From assembly GCF_015999245.1 (NCBI RefSeq), contig NZ_JAEAMR010000022.1:337703-401702 (forward strand): 64,000 nt of DNA, written 5' to 3'. The translations under genes and the position numbers were made by a program. This document shows, in pieces, positions 1 through 6,786 of the stretch. Position 1 is the first letter of the stretch; each line of letters starts with the position of its first letter. This DNA is from Streptomyces sp. AV19. Lineage in GTDB: Bacteria > Actinomycetota > Actinomycetes > Streptomycetales > Streptomycetaceae. Under the pieces are notes generated by a model. That model worked only from the letters and a program-made list of their open reading frames with translations, ran no database searches and had not been told where the DNA came from.

Positions 1-154
1 CTTTCACCGTTTCTTCCGGGGCTGCGCCCCTCGGCCCCGCAACGCGGCTGCGCCGAACGCGCGGAGCGCGGTTTCGGGGGTGCGGGGGGCGGAGCGCCCG
101 CGGGGTGGCGCAGGGGCGCAGCCCCTGCGGAAACGGTGAAAGGGCGGGGCGGGG
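1..154. repeat. Palindromic gene-end repeat element, copy 1
   Basis: The window opens inside a GC-rich element whose ends are inverted copies: CTTTCACCGTTTC at 1-13 and GAAACGGTGAAAG at 130-142, followed by GGGCGGGGCGGGG. The interior holds smaller palindromes of the type GGGGCTGCGCCCC. Related elements lie at about 35.34-35.58, 44.33-44.44 and 58.59-58.78 kb. This copy sits about 10 bases beyond the apparent original stop codon (165-167) of the minus-strand GNAT gene. No transposase is encoded. It may be a MITE-like or REP-like sequence that also acts as a terminator; that role is inferred. Confidence 0.7.
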
Positions 155-254
155 CCAAAACCCCTCACACCTCCCGCCGCATGCACACCCTCCCCCACCC
201 CTCCAGCCCTGCCTCCCTCTCCCGCACTGCCCGCAAGCCAGGCCCCAACTCGCC

Positions 255-677
255 CTACCCCAGCCTCCGGAACCCGCACCGCCCCTCGTAGTACGGCGCG
301 TTCCACGGCACATCCACGAACGTCGTCAGCGTCAGCGCAGCAGCACCCATCGCACGCGCCACGCCCGCCGCGTGATCCAGCAGCCCGCGGCCCACGCCGC
401 GCCCCGCCGCGTCCGGGTGGACCGACACCTGCTCGACGTGCAGCGCGTCGTCCACGCGCTCGGCGAGGAGATAGGCGACGGGCCGGTCGGTGCCGTCCTC
501 GGCCACCACCCACGCCAGCCCGGCCTCCTGGAAGGAGGCCAGCGTCTCCAGCGACGGCGGCTCGTCGTCCGCGATCTCCGGCATGCCGACGTCGTGGAAG
601 CCGCGGCCCGCCGCCCTCTCGATGTCCTGGAGCAGGGGGAGTTCGTCCGCCAGGGCCGTACGCACGCGTATTCGCAT
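255..677 (-). CDS. GNAT family N-acetyltransferase, C-terminally truncated by a stop codon
   Basis: A 140-residue GNAT-fold protein with the acetyl-CoA binding segment around residues 85-100 (VHPDAAGRGVGRGLL). Such enzymes move an acetyl group from acetyl-CoA to an amine; the substrate is unknown. The frame ends at a TAG (255-257) straight after GFRRLG. If that codon is read through, the same frame continues for 29 residues (GELGPGLRAVRERE..., ending VCMRREV) to a TGA at 165-167. This tail is what full-length Streptomyces relatives usually have, so the gene looks freshly truncated or has a sequencing error. It lies 9 bases after mgtC and probably shares its transcript. Confidence 0.8.
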   Translation of the reverse strand: MRIRVRTALADELPLLQDIERAAGRGFHDVGMPEIADDEPPSLETLASFQEAGLAWVVAEDGTDRPVAYLLAERVDDALHVEQVSVHPDAAGRGVGRGLLDHAAGVARAMGAAALTLTTFVDVPWNAPYYEGRCGFRRLG

Positions 678-686
678 TGCCTCATG

Positions 687-1475
687 CTACGGGCGGCCCG
701 TGAAGGGATTCCGCGGCCACCGCCGGCGGCCGCGGTCCTCCTCCCGGTCCTCCGCCTCCTCGTCCGGCGCGTGGAGCACCGTCCAGCTGACCGCCGAGAC
801 CGCGGGCTCCAGGGAGAGGCGGCTGACCGCCTCCTCCAGGAGGCTGTCGTCCCGCCGCTCGGTGGTCAGTTCGGCCGTGACGGCGACCTTGCCGGCCGTC
901 TCGACGTCCCGGCTGGTGACCGAGCGCAGCCGGAAGCCGGGCCGGGTGACGGACTGGACGACGAGGGTGCGGACGTGCGCCTCCTCCGGCTCGGTGCACA
1001 CGACCTCGAAGAAGTAGTCGGTGGCGACCTCCGCGCCGCCCCGCAGATCACGGTCCAACTGCCGGGCCAGCGGCCGGAGCAGGACGTTGGCCGCGACCAC
1101 CCCGACCGTGCCGAGCACGGCGATGACGTACAGCCCGGTGCCCGCCAGGGCACCGACCGCGGCCGAACACCACAGCGTCGCCGCGGTGTTCAGCCCCCGC
1201 ACCCGCAACCCGTCCCGCATGATCACACCGGCGCCGAGGAAGCCGATGCCGGAGACGATCTGCGCGGCGACCCGCGAGCCGTCGTAGCCCGTCGTACTGG
1301 TCGCGTCCGCGAAGCCGAAGGTGGAGAGGAGGACGAAGAGCGAGGAGCCCGCCGCTACGAGCGCGTTGGTGCGCAGTCCCGCCTCCCGGGCCCGCCACTG
1401 CCGCTCCAGTCCGATGATCGCGCCCAGCCCCAGGCCGGCCGCGATGTTGGCCGCCATGTGCCACTCGTTGATCAT
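687..1475 (-). CDS. mgtC: MgtC/SapB family membrane protein
   Basis: A 262-residue protein. The first 140 residues form the MgtC membrane domain with about four or five hydrophobic segments and the conserved run GLGAIIGLERQWRAREAGLR, then GFLGAGVI and a later NTAATLW segment. A soluble ACT-like domain follows (about 150-235), then a charged tail. MgtC proteins act at the inner membrane in adaptation to low magnesium, often by modulating ATP synthase or transport. It starts 42 bases after mgtA and has a GGAGGAGG binding site about 10 bases before its ATG, so the two are very likely co-transcribed. Confidence 0.9.
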   Translation of the reverse strand: MINEWHMAANIAAGLGLGAIIGLERQWRAREAGLRTNALVAAGSSLFVLLSTFGFADATSTTGYDGSRVAAQIVSGIGFLGAGVIMRDGLRVRGLNTAATLWCSAAVGALAGTGLYVIAVLGTVGVVAANVLLRPLARQLDRDLRGGAEVATDYFFEVVCTEPEEAHVRTLVVQSVTRPGFRLRSVTSRDVETAGKVAVTAELTTERRDDSLLEEAVSRLSLEPAVSAVSWTVLHAPDEEAEDREEDRGRRRWPRNPFTGRP

Positions 1476-1517
1476 GCCTCTTGGTCCTCCTCCGGTGTCG
1501 TGATCTCTATCGGCCGC

Positions 1518-4277
1518 TCACAGCCAGCTGTTGAACCGGCGGATGTACCAGGTCTTGACCACCTGGGTCAGCAGGCAGTAGGCGAGCAGCGTGCCGGCCA
1601 GCCACGGGAAGTAGCCGAGCGGCAGGGCCTGCATGCCCAGCGCCGTCGCCAGCGGCGAGAACGGCAGGGCGATGCCGACGGCCATCACCAGCGCGGTCAT
1701 CAGCAGCACCGGCGCGGTGGCCCGCGACTGCAGGAACGGGATCTTCCGGGTGCGCAGCATGTGCACGACCAGCGTCTGCGTCAGCAGTCCCTCCACGAAC
1801 CAGCCCGACTGGAACAGCGCCTGATGCCCCTCGCCGTTCGCCCCGAAGACGTGCCACATCAGCAGGAAGGTGGTGATGTCGAAGACCGAGCTGGTCGGGC
1901 CCATCACGAGCATGAACCGGCCGATCCCGCGCGCGTCCCAGGTCCGCGGCCTGCGCAGGTACTCCTTGTCCATCCGGTCCCACGGCGTGGCGAGCTGCGA
2001 GATGTCGTAGGCGAGGTTCTGCACCAGCAACTGCATGGCGAGCATCGGCTGGAAGGGGATGAAGGCGGAGGCCACCAGCACCGAGAAGACGTTCCCGAAG
2101 TTCGAGGAGGCCGTCATCTTGATGTACTTGATGGTGTTGCCGAAGGTCTGCCGCCCCTGGAGCACCCCGCGCTCCAGGACCGTCAGGTCCTTCTCCAGCA
2201 GGATGATGTCGGCCGACTCCTTGGCGATGTCGACCGCGGTGTCCACGGAGATGCCGACGTCCGCGTCGCGCAGCGCGGCGGCGTCGTTGATGCCGTCGCC
2301 GAGGAAGCCGACCGTGTGGCCCTCGGCCTGGAGGGCGCGCACGATGCGGGCCTTCTGCACGGGGTTCGCCTTGGCGAAGACCGTGGTCGTGCGGGCGAGC
2401 TCGCGCAGGGCGGCGTCGTCCAGGGTGTCGATCACCGCGCCGGTGACGACCTCGCCCACGTCGATGCCCACGTCCGCGCAGACCCGGGCGGCGACCAGCT
2501 CGTTGTCGCCGGTGACGACCTTGACGGAGATCCCGTTGTCCGCGAGGGCGCGCAGCGCCTCGGCCGCGTCCTGCTTCGGCGGGTCGAGGAAGGCGAGGAA
2601 GCCGATGAGGGTCAGGCCGTCCTCGTCCGCGACGCCATACGCATCCCGCTCGGCGGTGAACGTGCGGGTCGCCACGGCCAGGACGCGCAGGCCCTGCCGG
2701 TTGTTGTCCTCGGCGGTGCGGGTGACGCGGCGGCGCAGCTCGTCGGTGAGCGCGATCCGCTCGCCGGCCTCGGTCATGTGGGTGCACAGGGCGAGGACCT
2801 CCTCGACCGCGCCCTTGGTGATCAGACAGTGTTGATCAACCGCATGCTCGGTGGGCGGTCCGGTGACGTCGTTGCGGCCCAGGACGACGGACATCCGGCG
2901 GCGCGCGAAGTCGAAGGGGATCTCGTCGATCATCGTGAAGCGCGCGTCGACGACAACCTCCTCGGCCTCGAGCACGCGGTCGATGACGGCCTGGTCCATC
3001 AGGTTGCGCAGCCCGGTCTGGAAGTGGCTGTTGAGGTAGGCGTACTCCAGCACCTCGCCGTCCTCGCGGCCGTGCGCGTCGAGGTAGCGGTCGAGGACGA
3101 TGCGGTCCTCGGTGAGCGTGCCGGTCTTGTCCGTGCAGAGGACGTCCATGGCGCCCAGGTTCTGGATGGCGTTGAGCCGCTTGACGACGACCTTGCGCTT
3201 CGCCATCGCGACGGCGCCGCGCGCCAGGTTGGTGGTGACGACCATGGGCAGCATCTCGGGCGTGAGCCCGACGGCGACGGCGACCGCGAAGGTGAACGCC
3301 TCGGCCCAGTCGCCCTTGGTGAATCCGTTGATCGCGAGGACGACGGGGACCATCACCAGCATGAAGCGGATCAGCAGGAAGCTGACCTTGCGGACGCCGG
3401 TGTCGAAGCTGGTCCGCGGGCGCTCGCCGACGAGGGAGCCGGCCATGGAGCCGAAGTAGGTGTCCGCGCCGGTGGCGACGACCACGCCGGTGGCGGTGCC
3501 GGAGGTGACGGAGGTGCCCATCAGGCAGAGGTTGTCGGCCTCGACGGGGTCGCTGGTGGTGCGCTGTCCGTAGTCGTGGGCACGGGTGTCCGCCTTGGCC
3601 ACCGGGAGGGACTCGCCGGACAGCGCGGCCTGGCCGACCATGAGGTCCTTGGCCGTGAGCAGCCGCAGGTCGGCGGGGACGAGGTCGCCGGCGGCCAGGC
3701 GCACGATGTCGCCCGGGACCACCTGCTCCATCGGGATCTCCACGGTGGCGGGGTCGGCGCCGCGGCCGGCGCGGCGCGTGACCGCCGTCGTGGTGGTGAC
3801 CAGGGCCCGCAGCGCGGCGGCCGAGCGGCCCGAGCGGTACTCCTGCCAGAACCGCAGCACCGCGCTGACCAGCACCATCGTGGCGAGAATGGCGATTCCG
3901 GGGTCGAAGGGCTCTTCGTCGGCGACCTGGAGCCACTGCCAGAGCATGACGGCGTCCAGGACGAGCAGGACCAGGATGAACGGGTTCCAGAACGCCCTGG
4001 CGAACTGGACGAACCAGCGCGGGGCGCGCTCCTGCTCGACGGCGTTGGAGCCGTGGCGCTCCAGGCGCTCGGCGGCCTCGTCCTGCCGCAGCCCCTGGGC
4101 GGTGGACCGGTGGTGCTGCAGCGCCTGGGCGGCCGGCTGGGAGCTGACGGCGGCCAGGCGCTCGGCGACGGTGCGGGTACGGGCCTCCAGTTCGGCGGCC
4201 CTGCGCTCGCGGCGGGTGCCGGGGGTGCGGCCGCCCGGCGGGGCGAGCTTCTGGGGGGTGAGGGTGGTGTTGGTCAT
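1518..4277 (-). CDS. mgtA: Magnesium-translocating P-type ATPase MgtA
   Basis: A 919-residue P3B-type ATPase that imports Mg2+ using ATP. The phosphorylation motif DKTGTLTEDR lies near residue 382, the TGES-like actuator motif (SGESLPV) near 215, the PEMLP ion-pathway segment in a membrane helix near 340, and the hinge GDGINDAAALRDADVGIS near 660. Six C-terminal membrane helices follow. Length matches the family. The ATG is preceded by GGAGAAGGG about 7 bases upstream. The gene leads mgtA-mgtC, and the roughly 540-base upstream leader, with a short ORF and direct repeats, suggests post-initiation control. Confidence 0.96.
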   Translation of the reverse strand: MTNTTLTPQKLAPPGGRTPGTRRERRAAELEARTRTVAERLAAVSSQPAAQALQHHRSTAQGLRQDEAAERLERHGSNAVEQERAPRWFVQFARAFWNPFILVLLVLDAVMLWQWLQVADEEPFDPGIAILATMVLVSAVLRFWQEYRSGRSAAALRALVTTTTAVTRRAGRGADPATVEIPMEQVVPGDIVRLAAGDLVPADLRLLTAKDLMVGQAALSGESLPVAKADTRAHDYGQRTTSDPVEADNLCLMGTSVTSGTATGVVVATGADTYFGSMAGSLVGERPRTSFDTGVRKVSFLLIRFMLVMVPVVLAINGFTKGDWAEAFTFAVAVAVGLTPEMLPMVVTTNLARGAVAMAKRKVVVKRLNAIQNLGAMDVLCTDKTGTLTEDRIVLDRYLDAHGREDGEVLEYAYLNSHFQTGLRNLMDQAVIDRVLEAEEVVVDARFTMIDEIPFDFARRRMSVVLGRNDVTGPPTEHAVDQHCLITKGAVEEVLALCTHMTEAGERIALTDELRRRVTRTAEDNNRQGLRVLAVATRTFTAERDAYGVADEDGLTLIGFLAFLDPPKQDAAEALRALADNGISVKVVTGDNELVAARVCADVGIDVGEVVTGAVIDTLDDAALRELARTTTVFAKANPVQKARIVRALQAEGHTVGFLGDGINDAAALRDADVGISVDTAVDIAKESADIILLEKDLTVLERGVLQGRQTFGNTIKYIKMTASSNFGNVFSVLVASAFIPFQPMLAMQLLVQNLAYDISQLATPWDRMDKEYLRRPRTWDARGIGRFMLVMGPTSSVFDITTFLLMWHVFGANGEGHQALFQSGWFVEGLLTQTLVVHMLRTRKIPFLQSRATAPVLLMTALVMAVGIALPFSPLATALGMQALPLGYFPWLAGTLLAYCLLTQVVKTWYIRRFNSWL

Positions 4278-4579
4278 GGCGGAACCCTTCTCCGGGCACG
4301 ACGGTGCGACGGCATGGCGTCACGGCTGTTACGGCACGCGGGCAGGCCGAGGCGGCATCGTGGCTCGGAACGGTGAGCGGAATCGCGCGATGCGGACGGT
4401 CAAGTCCCGGCATTACGGGAGGAGTTGGACCGGATCGCGAAAAAAATGGGGACGACGGCCCGGGGCGGGGCCGACTGAAGAAGGGGAAATCACGCGACAG
4501 CGCGGAGGGCCGGACGCGTCACAAGGACGTCAACGGCCCGGAATACCGAGTCGGTTCGGCAGGGGCGACGACGAAGACG

Positions 4580-4645
4580 TCAGCCGATCGTGACCGGGAC
4601 GAGCACACTGTGGCGAGGACTTCCCTCGGGACTCCGACTGGTCAT
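4580..4645 (-). CDS. Candidate mgtA leader peptide, 21 residues
   Basis: A short ORF beginning MTSRSPEGSPRHSV and ending in TIG lies in the mgtA leader. Its ATG follows GAGGAGGTGATC, an unusually full match to the 16S rRNA 3' end, at good spacing. It holds three prolines and two arginines. Between its stop and mgtA are about 300 bases without another gene but with a T7 tract (minus strand, opposite 4440-4446). Proline-containing leader peptides control mgtA in enterobacteria; a similar role here is inference. It could also be a free small protein. Confidence 0.5.
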   Translation of the reverse strand: MTSRSPEGSPRHSVLVPVTIG

Positions 4646-4678
4646 CCCGATCACCTCCTCGCTCGAACGAACAGCGTG

Positions 4679-4694
4679 GGTGCCGCACGGCACC
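4679..4694 (-). promoter_or_regulatory. Small hairpin in mgtA leader
   Basis: GGTGCCG and CGGCACC form a perfect 7-base stem with a 2-base loop, about 34 bases upstream of the leader ORF start. It should lie in the 5' untranslated leader of mgtA or close to the transcription start. Function unknown. Confidence 0.35.
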
Positions 4695-4731
4695 TTTCGC
4701 GCCCCAGCTTGCCACACACGCTGGAGAAGCG

Positions 4732-4758
4732 GGTAAATCGGAGGTAAATAGAGGTAAA
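4732..4758 (-). promoter_or_regulatory. Triple TTTACC direct repeat, PhoP-box-like
   Basis: On the minus strand three TTTACC hexamers are spaced 10 and 11 bases apart, one per helix turn, within units resembling GTTTACCTCT. The arrangement is like the Streptomyces PhoP box, which is built of 11-base direct repeats of the type GTTCACC. The array lies 86 bases upstream of the mgtA leader ORF and just after the terminator of the upstream protease gene, a natural operator position for the mgtA transcript. The regulator is inferred and not shown. Confidence 0.4.
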
Positions 4759-4763
4759 CAGAC

Positions 4764-4800
4764 GCGGGGCGGGACCTGGCCGAAGCCGGTCCCGCCCCGC
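4764..4800 (-). terminator. Terminator hairpin after protease gene
   Basis: A perfect 13-base stem (GCGGGGCGGGACC with its complement) and an 11-base loop lie 21 bases beyond the stop of the protease gene at 4822. There is no T tract, which is usual for Streptomyces terminators. Confidence 0.7.
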
Positions 4801-4821
4801 GCCCACCGGGATCCGGGAGGA

Positions 4822-6654
4822 TCAGGGGGAGACCAGCGGCGTCCACGCACCGAGACGGTTCGCGGCCGTCCGGTCGTAGTACGCGGTCTCGCCGTCGCTC
4901 CAGCGGACGACGAGGTCGTCGCGCCGGCCCGCGGGCCCGCCGAAGTCACCGGCGGCCATCAGGGCGGCGCCCCGGTACGAGGCGTTGGCGCCCTGGAGCG
5001 TGTACGCGGCGGCCGGCAGTCCGGCCTTGGTCACGCCCGCGTAGGTCTCCAGGCGGCCGTTGTCCCGGCGGACCAGCAGGTCGGCGTTGCCCTTGCCGGA
5101 CACCTGGGCGGTGGCGAGGGCGAGGACGGAGCCGCCCGCCCACTTCGAGCCCTTGCCGCCCGGCACGAGCTTCTTCTCGCCGCCCAGGCGGGAGGCGGTG
5201 GTGCCGGAGTACAGGTCCACCTCGCCGTCGTCGAAGCGGACGACCAAGTCGTTCGCCTTGCCGGGGGAGTTGTACGCGCCGGCCGTGAAATGCGTGGCGT
5301 GCTTCCAGGTGTTGTTGGCCTTGACGAGCGTGGTCTCCTTGCCGGTGGAGCCGGCGCGGACGTCGCTGAACACGCTGACCTTGCCGTTGTCCCAGCGGAC
5401 GACGAGGTCAGCGGTGCCGCCGCCGTTGAACTCGCCGGCGGCGACGGCCCCGACCTTCGCCCAATAGGGGTTCTGCCCGCGGACCGTGACCTCCCGGCCG
5501 AAGTGGCCCTTGCCGTCGCCCGCGTAGGAGGAGATCTCGCCGTCCCGCCACACGACGAGCAGGTCGTCGCGGCCGTCGCCGGTGAAGTCGCCCGTGACGA
5601 GGTGCCGGGCGTCCTTCCAGTTGGCGACGCGGTAGGGCAGTCCGGCCTTGACCGGGCCCTGGAGGTCGCCGGGTACGGGCTTGCGGTCGGCGACGGCGTC
5701 GGCGTAGAGGCGCTGGATCTCGGGGCCGTACACCGGGGAGTAGCTCACCCAGTCGCTGTTGCCGTCGTCACCGCCGCCGTTGTAGCCGCCGACGTTGCCG
5801 ATGACGTCGCCGGTCTTCTTCTTGGCGTCGTAGTTGGTGATCCACGGGCCGCCGGAGACGCCCGGGTAGTAGCCGGCGCATTCCATCTTCAACTGACGGA
5901 AGTACGGGCCCCGGACGGTCGGGACCGTACAACTCACGGCCTTCTGATCCGGGTTGGCGGACTTCGGATACCCGTACACCGTGACGGTGTTGGCCCAGCG
6001 GGGCGTGCCGGTCAGGCGCAGGCCGCCGCCGACGCGGTCCTGGAGCTTCTTGCCCTTGTCGGCGGGGTCCACGCGGACGAACGCGAAGTCCAGGTCGGAG
6101 TCCGCCGCCTTGGAGTTGCTCCGGTAGCGCTCGTCGACGAAGGTCTTCCTCACCTGGAACGCGCCGAACGGCTGGTGCGCGGCGTCCTTGCCCTTGCGGA
6201 ACTGCGGCACGAAGATCGCCGAACCGTCCGTCTTCATGGGCCTCGCGCAGTGCGCGGCGGTCAGCACCAGGTTGCGCCCGGCGCTCTGTACGACGCCGCC
6301 GCTGCAATAGGTGGCTCCGGAGGGGCCCTTGAGGAAGAACGTTCCCACCACGGGGATGCCGTCCCCGAGGCTGCCCTTCTTGACGTTCTTCGGCGCCGCG
6401 GCGGCCGCGCGCGGCGAACGCGCCACGCCGGAGCGCTGCTTCGCGGCGGACCCGGCGTCGACGGGCCGGGCCCCGGCCATGCGCTCGGCCGTCCAGTAGG
6501 AGAGGTCCGGGGACGCGGAGGCGGACGAAGTGGGCACGGGGGCGGACGGCGTGGGCCCGGGGGCGGCGACCGCCGTCGTCGCGGTGGCCGTCGTGCCGCA
6601 GGCGGCCATGGCCAGGGCTATGGAGAGGGTCCTGGAGTGTCTGGATGAGGTCAA
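4822..6654 (-). CDS. Secreted trypsin-like serine protease with FG-GAP/VCBS repeats
   Basis: A 610-residue exported protein. A signal peptide with hydrophobic core SIALAMAACGTTATATTAV is followed by a Pro/Ala/Ser spacer. The chymotrypsin-fold domain carries the catalytic triad: His in LTAAHC (about 134), Asp in DSDLDFAF (about 190) and Ser in GVSGGPW (about 266). From about 340 there are repeats with DGRDDLLVVWRDGE-like and RWDNGK-like cores, as in FG-GAP/VCBS propellers, probably for binding substrate or surface. The start codon is TTG with a weak upstream AGTGAG; the same start context is kept in the paralogue at 6787-8586. Substrate unknown. Confidence 0.88.
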   Translation of the reverse strand: MTSSRHSRTLSIALAMAACGTTATATTAVAAPGPTPSAPVPTSSASASPDLSYWTAERMAGARPVDAGSAAKQRSGVARSPRAAAAAPKNVKKGSLGDGIPVVGTFFLKGPSGATYCSGGVVQSAGRNLVLTAAHCARPMKTDGSAIFVPQFRKGKDAAHQPFGAFQVRKTFVDERYRSNSKAADSDLDFAFVRVDPADKGKKLQDRVGGGLRLTGTPRWANTVTVYGYPKSANPDQKAVSCTVPTVRGPYFRQLKMECAGYYPGVSGGPWITNYDAKKKTGDVIGNVGGYNGGGDDGNSDWVSYSPVYGPEIQRLYADAVADRKPVPGDLQGPVKAGLPYRVANWKDARHLVTGDFTGDGRDDLLVVWRDGEISSYAGDGKGHFGREVTVRGQNPYWAKVGAVAAGEFNGGGTADLVVRWDNGKVSVFSDVRAGSTGKETTLVKANNTWKHATHFTAGAYNSPGKANDLVVRFDDGEVDLYSGTTASRLGGEKKLVPGGKGSKWAGGSVLALATAQVSGKGNADLLVRRDNGRLETYAGVTKAGLPAAAYTLQGANASYRGAALMAAGDFGGPAGRRDDLVVRWSDGETAYYDRTAANRLGAWTPLVSP

Positions 6655-6738
6655 AGCGACTCACTGAGCTAGGGGATGAGGTCGCACACATGTTCACACA
6701 GCGTGTTCGCGCCCCCACCCCCGGGTCGCCGCCACGAC

Positions 6739-6771
6739 GCGGGGCCGCGGCCCGTAAGGCCACGGCCCCGC
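6739..6771 (-). terminator. Terminator hairpin after second protease gene
   Basis: A 14-base stem with one mismatch (GCGGGGCCGCGGCC against GGCCACGGCCCCGC) and loop CGTAA lies 16 bases beyond the stop of the gene at 6787. It separates the tandem paralogues, so each probably has its own promoter. Confidence 0.7.
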
Positions 6772-6786
6772 GCACGGACACCTGTC

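Noticed and set aside
105-4376. Very long plus-strand open frame opposite mgtA and mgtC
   Set aside because: It is antisense to clear MgtA/MgtC coding sequence, is Arg/Gly/His-rich without domains, and arises from the high third-position GC of the real genes.
4278-4579. M-box magnesium riboswitch in the mgtA leader
   Set aside because: The conserved core sequences of the Mg2+ riboswitch were not found on the coding strand; only simple hairpins and a T tract are seen.
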